A DNA stretch of 44,147 bases from a virus, in the IMG/VR virus record IMGVR_UViG_3300006026_000028, positions 1 through 44,147 of that record; one strand, 5' to 3'. A model generated the notes under the pieces. It ran no database searches and had not been told where the DNA came from. It saw only the letters and a program-made list of their open reading frames with translations. The first letter of the stretch is position 1. The number at the start of each line of letters is the position of its first letter. Below are positions 1 through 6,619 of this stretch, piece by piece. The translations under genes and the position numbers were made by a program.

Positions 1-2
1 GA

Positions 3-311
3 ATGAGTGAATCGCCTAAACGGGTTTGGATGGACCCCGATATTCATTTTCCAGAATGTGAAAAGCAATACTTATGCGACATAGGATACGTCCGCGAAGA
101 CCTTTACGAAGAACTGGAAGCCAAGCTGAAGTGGGTGATTGAAGAACGGGACAACACATTTGCGTTGATGTTGAAACGTGCGGAGGCAGCGGAAGCCAAG
201 CTGGCGACGGCGGTGGAGGCGTTGGAAAACATCTCCTATGGTGGGGCATACACCGACATGCAAATCGCCCGCGCCACCCTCGCAGAACTGAAAGACGACA
301 TATGTGTATAG
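3..311 (+). CDS. Hypothetical phage protein with coiled-coil centre
   Basis: A 102-aa protein whose middle (about residues 35-85) is rich in Ala, Glu, Lys and Leu and looks like a coiled coil. No enzymatic motif is visible. The start is only two bases into the window, so its ribosome-binding site cannot be seen and the true start could lie upstream. The 3' half is visibly richer in G+C (GCG, GAG and GCC codons) than the following genes, which suggests recent acquisition or a different donor. It ends 12 bp before the FkbM methyltransferase gene. Function unknown. Confidence 0.6.
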   Translation: MSESPKRVWMDPDIHFPECEKQYLCDIGYVREDLYEELEAKLKWVIEERDNTFALMLKRAEAAEAKLATAVEALENISYGGAYTDMQIARATLAELKDDICV

Positions 312-323
312 GAGGAATGTGTA

Positions 324-1082
324 ATGAAGCAACTGAATGGCTGGTGGGTAACTGATACTGAATTCGATAATGGTATTGCTCATTGGGGGCCAGATGAATG
401 GCAAAACCATATGTCCGAGTTTACTACGAAGTATTTTGTTCCAGACGAAAAGCGTCGTAGAGTTTGTCTAGATATCGGAGCAAACATCGGCCAATCTGCT
501 TTAGGACTAACGAAATATTTTAATAAAGTGCACTCATTTGAACCTTGTATAGATTTCTTCGAATGCTTAAACCGTAATATAGAACAAGCTTCCATTGATA
601 ATGTTATAACACATAATGTAGGTCTTTCTGATTATTCGGGCGAACTCTTTTTTAAGGAAAAGACACAGAGGTGTGGAACATCTCGCATGTTTACCACTGA
701 AGAGGTTAAAGCCAATCATCATCTAAAAAATACTGATGATTTTATTTTGCAAAGGGTAAATGTCCGGACCTTAGATTCTTATGAATTTAAATATGTGGAT
801 TTAATTAAGATCGACGTAGAAGGCTGGGAACCATACGTTCTAAAAGGAGGGATCAAGACCATCAATGATTGGAAGCCTACTATTGTTGCTGAGTGGCATA
901 GGACAAAAGACAAGGCAGCATTAGATAATATACTGCTCCCTTGGGGTTATGTTAAGTTATATCAACGCCGATCAGATTGGTACTATGTTCATAAAGATAA
1001 AGTTTTATCAGTGGTTACCAATCTAATAAAAGATCATCCAGTTGCATCTCATACAGCTTTTTGGAGATTACTAGGAATATGA
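324..1082 (+). CDS. FkbM-family SAM-dependent methyltransferase
   Basis: A 252-aa class I methyltransferase. SAM-binding motif I is DIGANIG (residues 50-56), followed by the acidic SFEP segment (71-74); the family signature IKIDVEGWE lies at 161-169. FkbM proteins O-methylate sugars or small molecules. In phages they are usually assumed to act on glycans, either of the host surface or of the virion, but the substrate cannot be read from sequence. A GGAGG ribosome-binding site lies about 8 bases before the ATG. It overlaps the next small gene by 4 bp (ATGA). Length is normal for the family, so it is probably active. Confidence 0.88.
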   Translation: MKQLNGWWVTDTEFDNGIAHWGPDEWQNHMSEFTTKYFVPDEKRRRVCLDIGANIGQSALGLTKYFNKVHSFEPCIDFFECLNRNIEQASIDNVITHNVGLSDYSGELFFKEKTQRCGTSRMFTTEEVKANHHLKNTDDFILQRVNVRTLDSYEFKYVDLIKIDVEGWEPYVLKGGIKTINDWKPTIVAEWHRTKDKAALDNILLPWGYVKLYQRRSDWYYVHKDKVLSVVTNLIKDHPVASHTAFWRLLGI

Positions 1083-1240
1083 AAGATACTATTCCCTTTC
1101 CAGACGTAAATCGTGTAGAAGTGATCGACGAGAATGGTCGGTCATATGTAAAATATTTTTGTAATAACGTAAAAATGTGTTTACAAGATGACGGATATAC
1201 GTTAAAATTGTTCTTAGATAAGGAGAACAATGATGGATAA
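1079..1240 (+). CDS. Small hypothetical protein (53 aa)
   Basis: The ATG at 1079 overlaps the stop of the FkbM gene (ATGA) and the frame stays open for 53 codons to the TAA at 1238-1240, overlapping the next gene. The product starts MKDTIPFPDVNRVEVID and looks like a small beta-rich phage protein. No known domain is recognised. The coupled position at both ends is the main support. Confidence 0.6.
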   Translation: MKDTIPFPDVNRVEVIDENGRSYVKYFCNNVKMCLQDDGYTLKLFLDKENNDG

Positions 1241-1502
1241 TCCTAATAAAGAGATACTTATTGAAATGCTTGAAGCTGAAAACAAAAAACTACGTAAAGC
1301 ACTCGATGTTTATCAGCGTGAACGTGACCGTTACAGACATGCCAATCCTGAAATGACTGGAGCCTATTTCTTGTCTGGGGGTCATGGTAATGTTGACTCT
1401 AACATGCTTCCAGAATATGTTCGTATTGTTCCTGCATATGGTTGTGCTTGGGAACAAGTCTATGTAAAGACTGATAGAACTATAAGCTATGAGGGATCGT
1501 GA
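1230..1502 (+). CDS. Hypothetical phage protein, N-terminal coiled coil
   Basis: A 90-aa protein with a charged helical N-terminus (residues 5-33, heptad-like) and a Gly/Tyr-rich C-terminal half. Two in-frame ATGs (1230 and 1233) follow an AGGAG at 1221-1225; the second gives the better 7-base spacing. Overlaps its upstream neighbour by 11 bp and the next gene through TGATG. Function unknown. Confidence 0.65.
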   Translation: MMDNPNKEILIEMLEAENKKLRKALDVYQRERDRYRHANPEMTGAYFLSGGHGNVDSNMLPEYVRIVPAYGCAWEQVYVKTDRTISYEGS

Positions 1503-1828
1503 TGTATAATCCTGACAACTGGGTAATTATCAAACTTGATGATGGAAAAGATCCGCATTATCGTGTATTAGCTGGCTGGAGTGGTGGATACACAACTGGT
1601 GACAGTTGGCGACTAAACAGTGGTATTACTCGACATGATTTCGATGGCGACTATTGGTATTTCTATGGAAGTAGTGGTAGTTGCTATAAGTGTTATGTGG
1701 ATAGCTATTGCTTGCGTATGAACAATGCTCATATTTGGGCAAAATTACAAGAACTCCACGGCGACAAAGTTGAACTGCTTGAAGATCAAGCGTGGATCAA
1801 AGAAGACTGGGATTGGATTATCAAATGA
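1502..1828 (+). CDS. Conserved phage hypothetical protein (Trp/Tyr-rich)
   Basis: A 108-aa protein unusually rich in Trp, Tyr, Gly and Asp, beginning MYNPDNWVIIKLDD. The ATG at 1502 overlaps the preceding stop (TGATG); a GTG three bases upstream is possible but less likely. The composition suggests a compact beta-sheet fold. I recall similar small proteins in other T4-like phages but cannot assign a function. Confidence 0.7.
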   Translation: MYNPDNWVIIKLDDGKDPHYRVLAGWSGGYTTGDSWRLNSGITRHDFDGDYWYFYGSSGSCYKCYVDSYCLRMNNAHIWAKLQELHGDKVELLEDQAWIKEDWDWIIK

Positions 1829-2055
1829 GCTTCTGGCATTACCAACTAATGTACCACAAGTATGACGAACCTCAACTTGGCGAAGAAGGCTATTATACAG
1901 TTCACGAATACTATGAAATGGATGATGGTCCTGGTTGGACTAAAGATCCTGTCACCGTGGATGGAAATAGTATTGAAGACGTGAAGAAAATGTTGTTGCT
2001 AATCTTGAAAGATATTGATAAGCATGGGGTAAAGGATTATGAGCCTAACAAGTAA
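1825..2055 (+). CDS. Small acidic hypothetical protein (76 aa)
   Basis: Start chosen at the ATG at 1825, which overlaps the previous stop (ATGA); the longer frame from 1792 would run deep into the upstream gene. The product begins MSFWHYQLMYHKYDEP and is rich in Tyr, Asp and Glu. Its last residues (GVKDYE) and the underlying DNA recur at the end of the gene at 3694-3882, where the DNA again carries the next gene's start codon. Function unknown. Confidence 0.65.
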   Translation: MSFWHYQLMYHKYDEPQLGEEGYYTVHEYYEMDDGPGWTKDPVTVDGNSIEDVKKMLLLILKDIDKHGVKDYEPNK

Positions 2056-2233
2056 AGCACAAGCCTATGATGTTCTAGTCAAAGAACTGTTTAGACTACT
2101 TGACATAACCGAAGAGACTGATGACGGCAGATACTTTAAACCTAATAGAATCTCTAGTTGCCGTGCAATGGATGCGGAAAAGCTGGAACAGGTTTTGAAA
2201 GAATTGAAAAATGTGTTGGAGGATCGGGGATGA
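2039..2233 (+). CDS. Small conserved phage hypothetical protein (64 aa)
   Basis: The ATG at 2039 lies inside the end of the previous gene, preceded by GGGGT as a ribosome-binding site. The C-terminal part (from about residue 36, including MDAEKLEQVLKELKN, helical) is encoded by the first copy of the 107-bp direct repeat. The stop overlaps the next start (ATGA). Function unknown. Confidence 0.65.
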   Translation: MSLTSKAQAYDVLVKELFRLLDITEETDDGRYFKPNRISSCRAMDAEKLEQVLKELKNVLEDRG

Positions 2234-2251
2234 CTTATTATAAGGAACTTC
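2145..2251 (+). repeat. 107-bp direct repeat, copy 1
   Basis: Positions 2145-2251 and 2879-2985 are identical except for one base (C at 2234, T at 2968). Copy 1 is coding: it holds the 3' end of the 64-aa gene and the first codons of the zinc-ribbon gene, including their ATGA junction. Confidence 0.95.
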
Positions 2252-2673
2252 CTTGTCGTAGATGTGGTCATGTATGGAAATGGGCGTTCGATAAGAAGTC
2301 TGTTCCATATTGCCCCGAAGGTCACGGCTGTACGGTTGAAGGACCAACTACTCGCGAATTGTTTGATGAAGTTATGAAGAGGTTGGAAAATATTGAAATG
2401 AAGATCGATCGTATTCCACAGGTTCCTCCGGTATATCCAACTATCCCAACCGGTCCCTCATTTGGTACAAGAATCTGTGTTAAATGTGGTATGAAATGGG
2501 AAGGCGCTATGGGATACGTTTGTCCTTCAAATGATTGTCCGGTTCAGGTGAAGGTGACGTCACAGACATATAACATCAGCACCTCCACTGGAGACTTTGA
2601 TATTGAGAGCCCGGATCCAGATGAAAGAACTTGGTACTATGATGGGGATGGAACGAAGAGGAGCAAGGAATGA
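2230..2673 (+). CDS. Protein with two zinc-ribbon-like Cys clusters
   Basis: A 147-aa protein starting at the ATG at 2230 (ATGA overlap with the previous gene); the longer frame from 2158 would be shadow sequence of that gene. Two similar Cys clusters are visible: CRRC with later Cys at about residues 9-34, and CVKCGMKW with downstream CPSNDC at about 83-103. These look like treble-clef or zinc-ribbon folds. Between them is a short helical segment and a Pro-rich linker. Such small ribbons in phages can bind nucleic acid or host proteins; the target is unknown. It overlaps the next small gene by 4 bp. Confidence 0.7.
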   Translation: MTYYKELPCRRCGHVWKWAFDKKSVPYCPEGHGCTVEGPTTRELFDEVMKRLENIEMKIDRIPQVPPVYPTIPTGPSFGTRICVKCGMKWEGAMGYVCPSNDCPVQVKVTSQTYNISTSTGDFDIESPDPDERTWYYDGDGTKRSKE

Positions 2674-2846
2674 AGTTTATTAAGACCGAACGATACGCTA
2701 ACCAAGATCGTGTTAAGATTGAAATGGAAGTCCACGATGAAAGCACCCTCTATGAAGTGCTAAAAGAGTTTCAGAACTTCCTTCGAGCTTGTGGTTATGT
2801 TATCGATTATAACAAATTTCTCGATTTTGTGGATATGGACGAATGA
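2670..2846 (+). CDS. Small hypothetical protein (58 aa)
   Basis: The ATG at 2670 overlaps the previous stop and follows an AAGGA. The product begins MKFIKTERYANQDRVKIEM and has an alternating pattern that suggests a small alpha/beta fold. Its stop overlaps a further ATG at 2843. No family recognised. Confidence 0.6.
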   Translation: MKFIKTERYANQDRVKIEMEVHDESTLYEVLKEFQNFLRACGYVIDYNKFLDFVDMDE

Positions 2847-2932
2847 CCGATAAAAAATCGTTACTTGACACAATTGCTATAGAATCTCTAGTTGCCGTGC
2901 AATGGATGCGGAAAAGCTGGAACAGGTTTTGA
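2843..2932 (+). pseudogene. Truncated coupled ORF running into repeat copy 2
   Basis: An ATGA-coupled start at 2843 opens a 29-codon frame (MTDKKSLLDTIAIESL...) whose last 17 or so codons are read from repeat copy 2 in a frame different from that used by the coding copy 1. This looks like the head of a gene cut off where the duplicated segment joined. It may still be translated as a short peptide. Confidence 0.35.
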
Positions 2933-2985
2933 AAGAATTGAAAAATGTGTTGGAGGATCGGGGATGATTTATTATAAGGAACTTC
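2879..2985 (+). repeat. 107-bp direct repeat, copy 2
   Basis: Second copy of 2145-2251, offset 734 bp, one mismatch. Here it does not encode the full proteins: the copied start of the zinc-ribbon gene (ATG at 2964) runs into a stop at 3015-3017 after 17 codons. Its TAAGGAAC stretch sits about 8 bases before the GTG at 2989 and so seems to serve as the ribosome-binding site of the DUF2493 gene. Confidence 0.95.
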
Positions 2986-2988
2986 TTC

Positions 2989-3393
2989 GTGGAGTTGAGT
3001 TCAAGGATGGATGGTAATGAGTTCAGAGTCCTCGTTTGCGGCGGAAGATCGTATGAAGACCGATCTAGAGTCTTTCATGTCCTTGATAAAGCACTCAGAG
3101 CTGCAACCCTGGCAGAAAGACCTTTTGTACTCATTCACGGCGGCGCAAAAGGAGCCGATGCGCTTAGTGGTGTATGGGCGGCAATGCGGGAAGAGTCAGT
3201 TGAAGAACGAGTATATCCGGCTGATTGGGAAGCTCATGGAAGAAGTGCAGGACCAATCCGAAACAGATTAATGTTGACAGATGGGCAACCACATGTTATA
3301 GTAGCATTTCCAGGCGGTAATGGAACTGCCGATATGATTCGACAAGGAAAGAAGGCTGGTGTTCCAGTGTATGAGGTGAAAAGAGGAAAATAA
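2989..3393 (+). CDS. DUF2493 / SLOG-type (YspA-like) nucleotide-binding protein
   Basis: A 134-aa protein with the whole DUF2493 signature: RVLVCGGRSY (13-22), LIHGGAKGADALS (48-60), PADWEAHG (77-84), AGPIRN (87-92) and VIVAFPGGNGTADM (103-116). This family has a SLOG Rossmann-like fold thought to bind nucleotide-derived ligands; its role in phages is undefined. The GTG start at 2989 has an AAGGA 8 bases upstream; an ATG at 3007 is possible but its AAGG is too close. Base composition is less AT-rich than its neighbours and it lies just after repeat copy 2, so it looks like an insertion. A second long frame overlaps it (see findings). Confidence 0.85.
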   Translation: MELSSRMDGNEFRVLVCGGRSYEDRSRVFHVLDKALRAATLAERPFVLIHGGAKGADALSGVWAAMREESVEERVYPADWEAHGRSAGPIRNRLMLTDGQPHVIVAFPGGNGTADMIRQGKKAGVPVYEVKRGK

Positions 3394-3394
3394 T

Positions 3395-3697
3395 ATGTCT
3401 AAGAAGTCATTAGCTGAAATCCTTTCTGAATTTAGCGAAGAACAAGAAGCCATTGAAAAGCAGATTGATGTTGATATGGACGAATGGTGGAATGGATTAT
3501 CCAAGGATGACCAGATGAAAGCATTCTATTCTGTTGTCAAGCGTCTTGTTGATGGTGAGTTGACTCAGAAGGGTTCTTATCGCTATGTGTTGTATGAAGT
3601 GTTTGGTTTTGGAATGGAAAGCTATATGCTAGGTATGATGTGTGGATATATGGCACTGCACAATAGCATTGAAAGAGACGTGGAGAAGTTTACATGA
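3395..3697 (+). CDS. Conserved phage hypothetical protein (100 aa)
   Basis: Begins one base after the DUF2493 stop, with a GAGGAAA ribosome-binding site. The protein has an acidic helical N-terminus and a hydrophobic Gly/Met-rich C-terminal section (YMLGMMCGYMAL) that could be a short amphipathic or membrane-associated helix. It ends in a 4-bp overlap with the next gene. Similar proteins occur in marine T4-like phages to my recollection; function unknown. Confidence 0.7.
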   Translation: MSKKSLAEILSEFSEEQEAIEKQIDVDMDEWWNGLSKDDQMKAFYSVVKRLVDGELTQKGSYRYVLYEVFGFGMESYMLGMMCGYMALHNSIERDVEKFT

Positions 3698-3882
3698 AAA
3701 ATGATATGAAACTAATAAACCGAAAGTTGAGAGAATCAAGAAAACTTCCGGAAACCAATCCCACAGAGTATAATCATAAACAGGATATCCTGAGGCACTG
3801 GGAGTTTGAAAGACACATGCTCAAGCAAGCATATGAACAAGAAATGTATGGATATGGAGTAAAAGATTATGAAAATGATTGA
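3694..3882 (+). CDS. Small basic helical hypothetical protein (62 aa)
   Basis: The ATG overlaps the previous stop (ATGA). The N-terminal half is rich in Lys, Arg and Asn and predicted helical. The C-terminus (GYGVKDYEND) resembles the end of the protein at 1825-2055, and the DNA at 3854-3872 is a near copy of 2024-2042. Function unknown. Confidence 0.6.
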   Translation: MKNDMKLINRKLRESRKLPETNPTEYNHKQDILRHWEFERHMLKQAYEQEMYGYGVKDYEND

Positions 3883-4105
3883 CCTACTTGAAGATGTACT
3901 TGAATCAGAAGCTATGCATGATTTTCTTAATCAAGTATGCTTGATTAAGTTGAGGTCGTCTCTTGATAACTGTGTCGTTGAGCGTCAACGACTCGATAAA
4001 ATTAAAGAGTATCGTGAGCTTTTGCTCCACGAAGAAGAGGACTGGGAATGTCTGGTCCAGGATATTCATGCATTGAACAGGGTGATTGATCTCTATGGCG
4101 GATAA
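3869..4105 (+). CDS. Hypothetical helical protein (78 aa)
   Basis: Starts inside the previous gene with a GGAGT ribosome-binding site 9 bases upstream; a second ATG at 3875 is also possible. The product is largely charged helix (MKMIDLLEDVLESEAMHDF...). No family recognised. The stop overlaps the short frame at 4095. Confidence 0.6.
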   Translation: MKMIDLLEDVLESEAMHDFLNQVCLIKLRSSLDNCVVERQRLDKIKEYRELLLHEEEDWECLVQDIHALNRVIDLYGG

Positions 4106-4181
4106 TAATTATATTATAGTAACAGCAATCTCAAAACACCGTATGCGCTATGTGATGCATAATGATTACCAACGAGTTTGA
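4095..4181 (+). CDS. Very short ORF (28 aa), possibly a truncated gene
   Basis: An ATG overlapping the end of the 78-aa gene opens a frame encoding NNYIIVTAISKHRMRYVMH near its start, then stops after 28 codons. This resembles the N-terminus of a common phage protein (V-T-x-I-S-x-H-R-x-R-Y-V pattern, from memory) that is normally two to three times longer. It is interrupted by the start of the next gene at 4162. It may be a remnant. Confidence 0.4.
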   Translation: MADNNYIIVTAISKHRMRYVMHNDYQRV

Positions 4182-4398
4182 ATTTGATGAAACCATTATC
4201 ACTGTTATGGATGATACTGGCACATATGAAGATATTCAAGTATTTTTGGATAATAATGAAGTCTATATCAGACAATATAATGAGGTAACAGAACACTATG
4301 ATCTGGTAGTCATGAGTTGTGAAATGTATCTACAGATGTTGAGTGCAATGAAGCTTCCAGAAGGGGCATTTCAATTTAATTTTAAAGGCAAAAAATAG
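4162..4398 (+). CDS. Hypothetical acidic protein (78 aa)
   Basis: A 78-aa acidic protein (MITNEFEFDETIITVMDD...). It overlaps the preceding short frame and is the last gene before the palindromic intergenic region and the early promoter at 4463. No known domain. Confidence 0.6.
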   Translation: MITNEFEFDETIITVMDDTGTYEDIQVFLDNNEVYIRQYNEVTEHYDLVVMSCEMYLQMLSAMKLPEGAFQFNFKGKK

Positions 4399-4430
4399 TG
4401 TATCATAAATGATACACAAATACCTTTTTT
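4398..4430 (+). terminator. Hairpin with delayed T-run, possible terminator
   Basis: A 9-bp perfect inverted repeat (GTGTATCAT at 4398-4406, ATGATACAC at 4409-4417) directly follows the stop codon. It is followed after 7 bases by TTTTTT (4425-4430). The spacing is longer than in a classic intrinsic terminator, so it may also be an operator-type palindrome. Confidence 0.4.
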
Positions 4431-4462
4431 CGAAAAAAGTTTTAAAAAGTGCATTTTAGGTG

Positions 4463-4491
4463 TTTACATGTATAGGCACACATGATATAGT
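4463..4491 (+). promoter_or_regulatory. Early sigma70-like promoter (extended -10)
   Basis: TTTACA at 4463-4468, 17-bp spacer, TATAGT at 4486-4491, with TG two bases before the -10 hexamer. It is embedded in AGGTGTTTACA, a sequence that recurs at 12700, 13081 and 14697. It drives the genes from 4525. Confidence 0.85.
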
Positions 4492-4524
4492 AATCATATA
4501 GTGAGAAAAAAAAGGTAACACACC

Positions 4525-4794
4525 ATGACCAAGTTTAACAAAGCGCTGATCAACAAAGATGGCGGTATGTTCGTGACCTACGGCGAGGACCGGAAGTTCA
4601 TTGCTCGGTTCAAGCACAATAAATCACCTTTTACCAAAGCCAAATTCATCAAAGAATTGGTTGCCAATCACACCGTTGAAGATTACTTCTCTAAACTAGA
4701 AGCTGGTAAAGCTCCCCTTGCTATCCTTCGGGATGCCAACCCCGATTGGTTCTACGGTATCCTCGAAAACTTCTCTGGTAAATCTTTCCGGTAA
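4525..4794 (+). CDS. Early hypothetical protein (89 aa)
   Basis: First gene behind the promoter at 4463-4491, with an AAGGTAAC leader. The 89-aa product is basic and begins MTKFNKALINKDGGMFV. It uses CGG for Arg and few AGA codons, unlike the structural genes. No domain recognised; immediate-early position suggests a host-takeover role (inference). Confidence 0.7.
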   Translation: MTKFNKALINKDGGMFVTYGEDRKFIARFKHNKSPFTKAKFIKELVANHTVEDYFSKLEAGKAPLAILRDANPDWFYGILENFSGKSFR

Positions 4795-4808
4795 TAGGAG
4801 AAAAACTC

Positions 4809-4985
4809 ATGAAAGTATATGTCAAAACAACCACTTCAGAGGGTTCGGAGTACAACGTTTGGGGGCGGCGGGTAGACTATACCCGGTCTTTTCATGTCGG
4901 CCCGTTTGACAGCACTCAAGAGGCTGTTGACTGGGCGATTGATGCTGGATATGAAGGAGTTGAAATTTTGGAGTTTGAAGCATGA
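4809..4985 (+). CDS. Small early protein (58 aa)
   Basis: The ATG at 4809 follows TAGGAGAAAA (ribosome-binding site). The product (MKVYVKTTTSEGSEYNVWG...) shows alternating beta and helix and ends with an acidic tail. Its stop overlaps the next start (ATGA). Function unknown. Confidence 0.65.
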   Translation: MKVYVKTTTSEGSEYNVWGRRVDYTRSFHVGPFDSTQEAVDWAIDAGYEGVEILEFEA

Positions 4986-5209
4986 CTAAAATAAACATGA
5001 ACAATGTAATTGTGTTGCACAAAGATCATGAGATCTCTATTGCCCAACACAAAGTCGGTCATAAAACCGAGGTCCAGGAAATCATGATCTTCGGCCCTTA
5101 TGTTGATGATGAGGTCATTCCTTTCGTCCAACACCATGGACCACTGGGTCTGGTAGAGGCCTTACAAACAGCAATTTCTCTTATTGATGAAAAGGTAGAT
5201 GCACTATGA
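4982..5209 (+). CDS. Small early protein (75 aa)
   Basis: Coupled by a 4-bp overlap to the gene upstream and again to the gene downstream. The product (MTKINMNNVIVLHKDHE...) is His-rich and mixed alpha/beta with a helical C-terminus. No family recognised. Confidence 0.65.
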   Translation: MTKINMNNVIVLHKDHEISIAQHKVGHKTEVQEIMIFGPYVDDEVIPFVQHHGPLGLVEALQTAISLIDEKVDAL

Positions 5210-5382
5210 ACTCGCAAGAACTAAAAGAACTTGGTTGGGACATTTATCGAGTCAACAACTGGGTTGCTCGTCATCGTGAAACTGGTCGTAAGATCACTGC
5301 TGGCACTTTCGCTACTCTGCTTCACCTTGTGAACTACGAAGAAGAAACCAAAAATGATCCTTGGAGAAAATTATTTGCCTAA
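5206..5382 (+). CDS. Small early protein (58 aa)
   Basis: The ATG at 5206 overlaps the previous stop and the frame runs to TAA at 5380-5382. The product begins MNSQELKELGWDIYRVNN and is probably helical with a basic centre (ARHRETGRK), a possible nucleic-acid contact. Function unknown. Confidence 0.6.
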   Translation: MNSQELKELGWDIYRVNNWVARHRETGRKITAGTFATLLHLVNYEEETKNDPWRKLFA

Positions 5383-5584
5383 AACCGTACACTACGTGGG
5401 GATGGATTATGCTACCTATCAACGGGCTCGGAAAGTCTTTGGTGGACCTGCATACTACCACAAGTGGATGGATGATCGGGTATGGACTGAAGTTGGTCCA
5501 GATGATATGGTAGTTGTGGATAATTGGAAATATAGTCCGTATGTCTGGGATGCAAGTGCTGTCCCTAGCCAATACACTGATTAA
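5354..5584 (+). CDS. Small early protein (76 aa), start uncertain
   Basis: Overlaps the previous gene by 29 bp if it starts at 5354. An internal ATG at 5402 (MDYATYQRARKVFGG) would avoid the overlap but has GGGG directly against it. Trp/Tyr-rich C-terminal half. No domain recognised. Confidence 0.55.
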   Translation: MILGENYLPKTVHYVGMDYATYQRARKVFGGPAYYHKWMDDRVWTEVGPDDMVVVDNWKYSPYVWDASAVPSQYTD

Positions 5585-5597
5585 ATGGAGATGAAAA

Positions 5598-6116
5598 ATG
5601 ACCAATAATGTATCAGATGAATTTTTGAGCAAAGGTACATACCTTGGTTACTTCGAGGTAGAAACACATACAACAAATAAGGATAAGGATGATAAACCAT
5701 CACGATCATATGAACGTCTTGTCTTTCGTCGTGCTTTGAACATCGAACGGCGTGACTTGATTGCAATGGGCGACATTGTTTACGGTATGTATGTTGATAA
5801 CAAACTTGTCAAGATTGGTAAAGCAGGTGGTGCTGAAGGTTGGGCTAGCCGAGCAAACGTATATGGTAATGACCCTGCTAATGAGAAAACAAACCGCAAA
5901 ATCTTGAAACATCTTCATGAGGATTTTGCAACAAAAAATCCAAAAGTTTTTGTTTATGGGCTGTCTGTTCCTCGGATTAAGACTACATATTTCTGTCCTA
6001 TTACTAATGAAACCGTTGATATTGAGGCACCACAGAATGGTGCAGTTGAAACTCATCTAATCGCAGTTGCAGAAGAGCAGGGTGAAAACCTTATTTTCTG
6101 TACACAAAAGAAATGA
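5598..6116 (+). CDS. GIY-YIG-like nuclease-fold protein
   Basis: A 172-aa protein. Residues 61-76 (VYGMYVDNKLVKIGKA) with Gly-Trp at 81-82 and Arg85 look like the GIY-YIG core: two strands, the KIGKA turn and the catalytic-type Arg on the next helix. A conserved-type Glu occurs later (E151, in the segment AVETHLI). The N-terminal 50 residues are an extra, unassigned part. Many phage GIY-YIG proteins are homing or DNA-degrading nucleases, but no intron or intein is adjacent, so it is a free-standing early gene here. It overlaps the following gene by 4 bp. The assignment is motif-based and moderate. Confidence 0.55.
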   Translation: MTNNVSDEFLSKGTYLGYFEVETHTTNKDKDDKPSRSYERLVFRRALNIERRDLIAMGDIVYGMYVDNKLVKIGKAGGAEGWASRANVYGNDPANEKTNRKILKHLHEDFATKNPKVFVYGLSVPRIKTTYFCPITNETVDIEAPQNGAVETHLIAVAEEQGENLIFCTQKK

Positions 6117-6448
6117 GTATGCATATGATCCGTGGTGTGCAAGTCCACGGCAAATCAAAGGTTAAACGTAAACCAGGTTGGAAAAAGGCCTTGGCGGACC
6201 ACGAAGAACGATTGAAAAAGCTTGGTGTCACTGGGAAAGGTGGTGATGCTCAACTTAAAATACCAGACTATTCTACCGGTCCTCGTATGACTTCGGATAA
6301 AATTCCTGGCAATGGCAATGTAAAACAGAATAATAAATACACAGGTAATGAGATTGCTGGTATTGTGACCACACATAAATCCAACCTTATGCCAGTACGT
6401 AAGGATAACAAGCAGTCATTTATAGATGCTGCTAACATGCGGAGGTAA
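6113..6448 (+). CDS. Conserved basic phage protein, function unknown
   Basis: A 111-aa very basic protein. The N-terminus has GKSKVKRKPGWKKALADHEE (residues 13-32), the centre is KIPDYSTG and the C-terminus is HKSNLMPVRKDNK...MRR. I recognise this arrangement as a small protein found in many unrelated tailed phages, with no established role. The central part is probably disordered. Coupled to the GIY-YIG-like gene by ATGA. Confidence 0.75.
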   Translation: MSMHMIRGVQVHGKSKVKRKPGWKKALADHEERLKKLGVTGKGGDAQLKIPDYSTGPRMTSDKIPGNGNVKQNNKYTGNEIAGIVTTHKSNLMPVRKDNKQSFIDAANMRR

Positions 6449-6451
6449 AGA

Positions 6452-6619
6452 ATGGCTAAGACAAGCGTTGAATGGCAAGAGCTTCATGGTCTTAATACTT
6501 ATATGTCACATCTAAAATGTATTAAGGTCAAGGCATCTGGTAGTCTGTTAATTGAGACCAACAGTGCAATTCGTATGGCAGAGATACGAATAAAAGAACT
6601 TGAAAATAAAGGTGTATAA
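6452..6619 (+). CDS. Small hypothetical protein (55 aa)
   Basis: The ATG at 6452 follows GGAGGTAAAGA, a strong ribosome-binding site at the end of the previous gene. The product (MAKTSVEWQELHGLNTYM...) is probably mixed helix and strand. The next gene starts on its stop codon (TAATG). Confidence 0.65.
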   Translation: MAKTSVEWQELHGLNTYMSHLKCIKVKASGSLLIETNSAIRMAEIRIKELENKGV

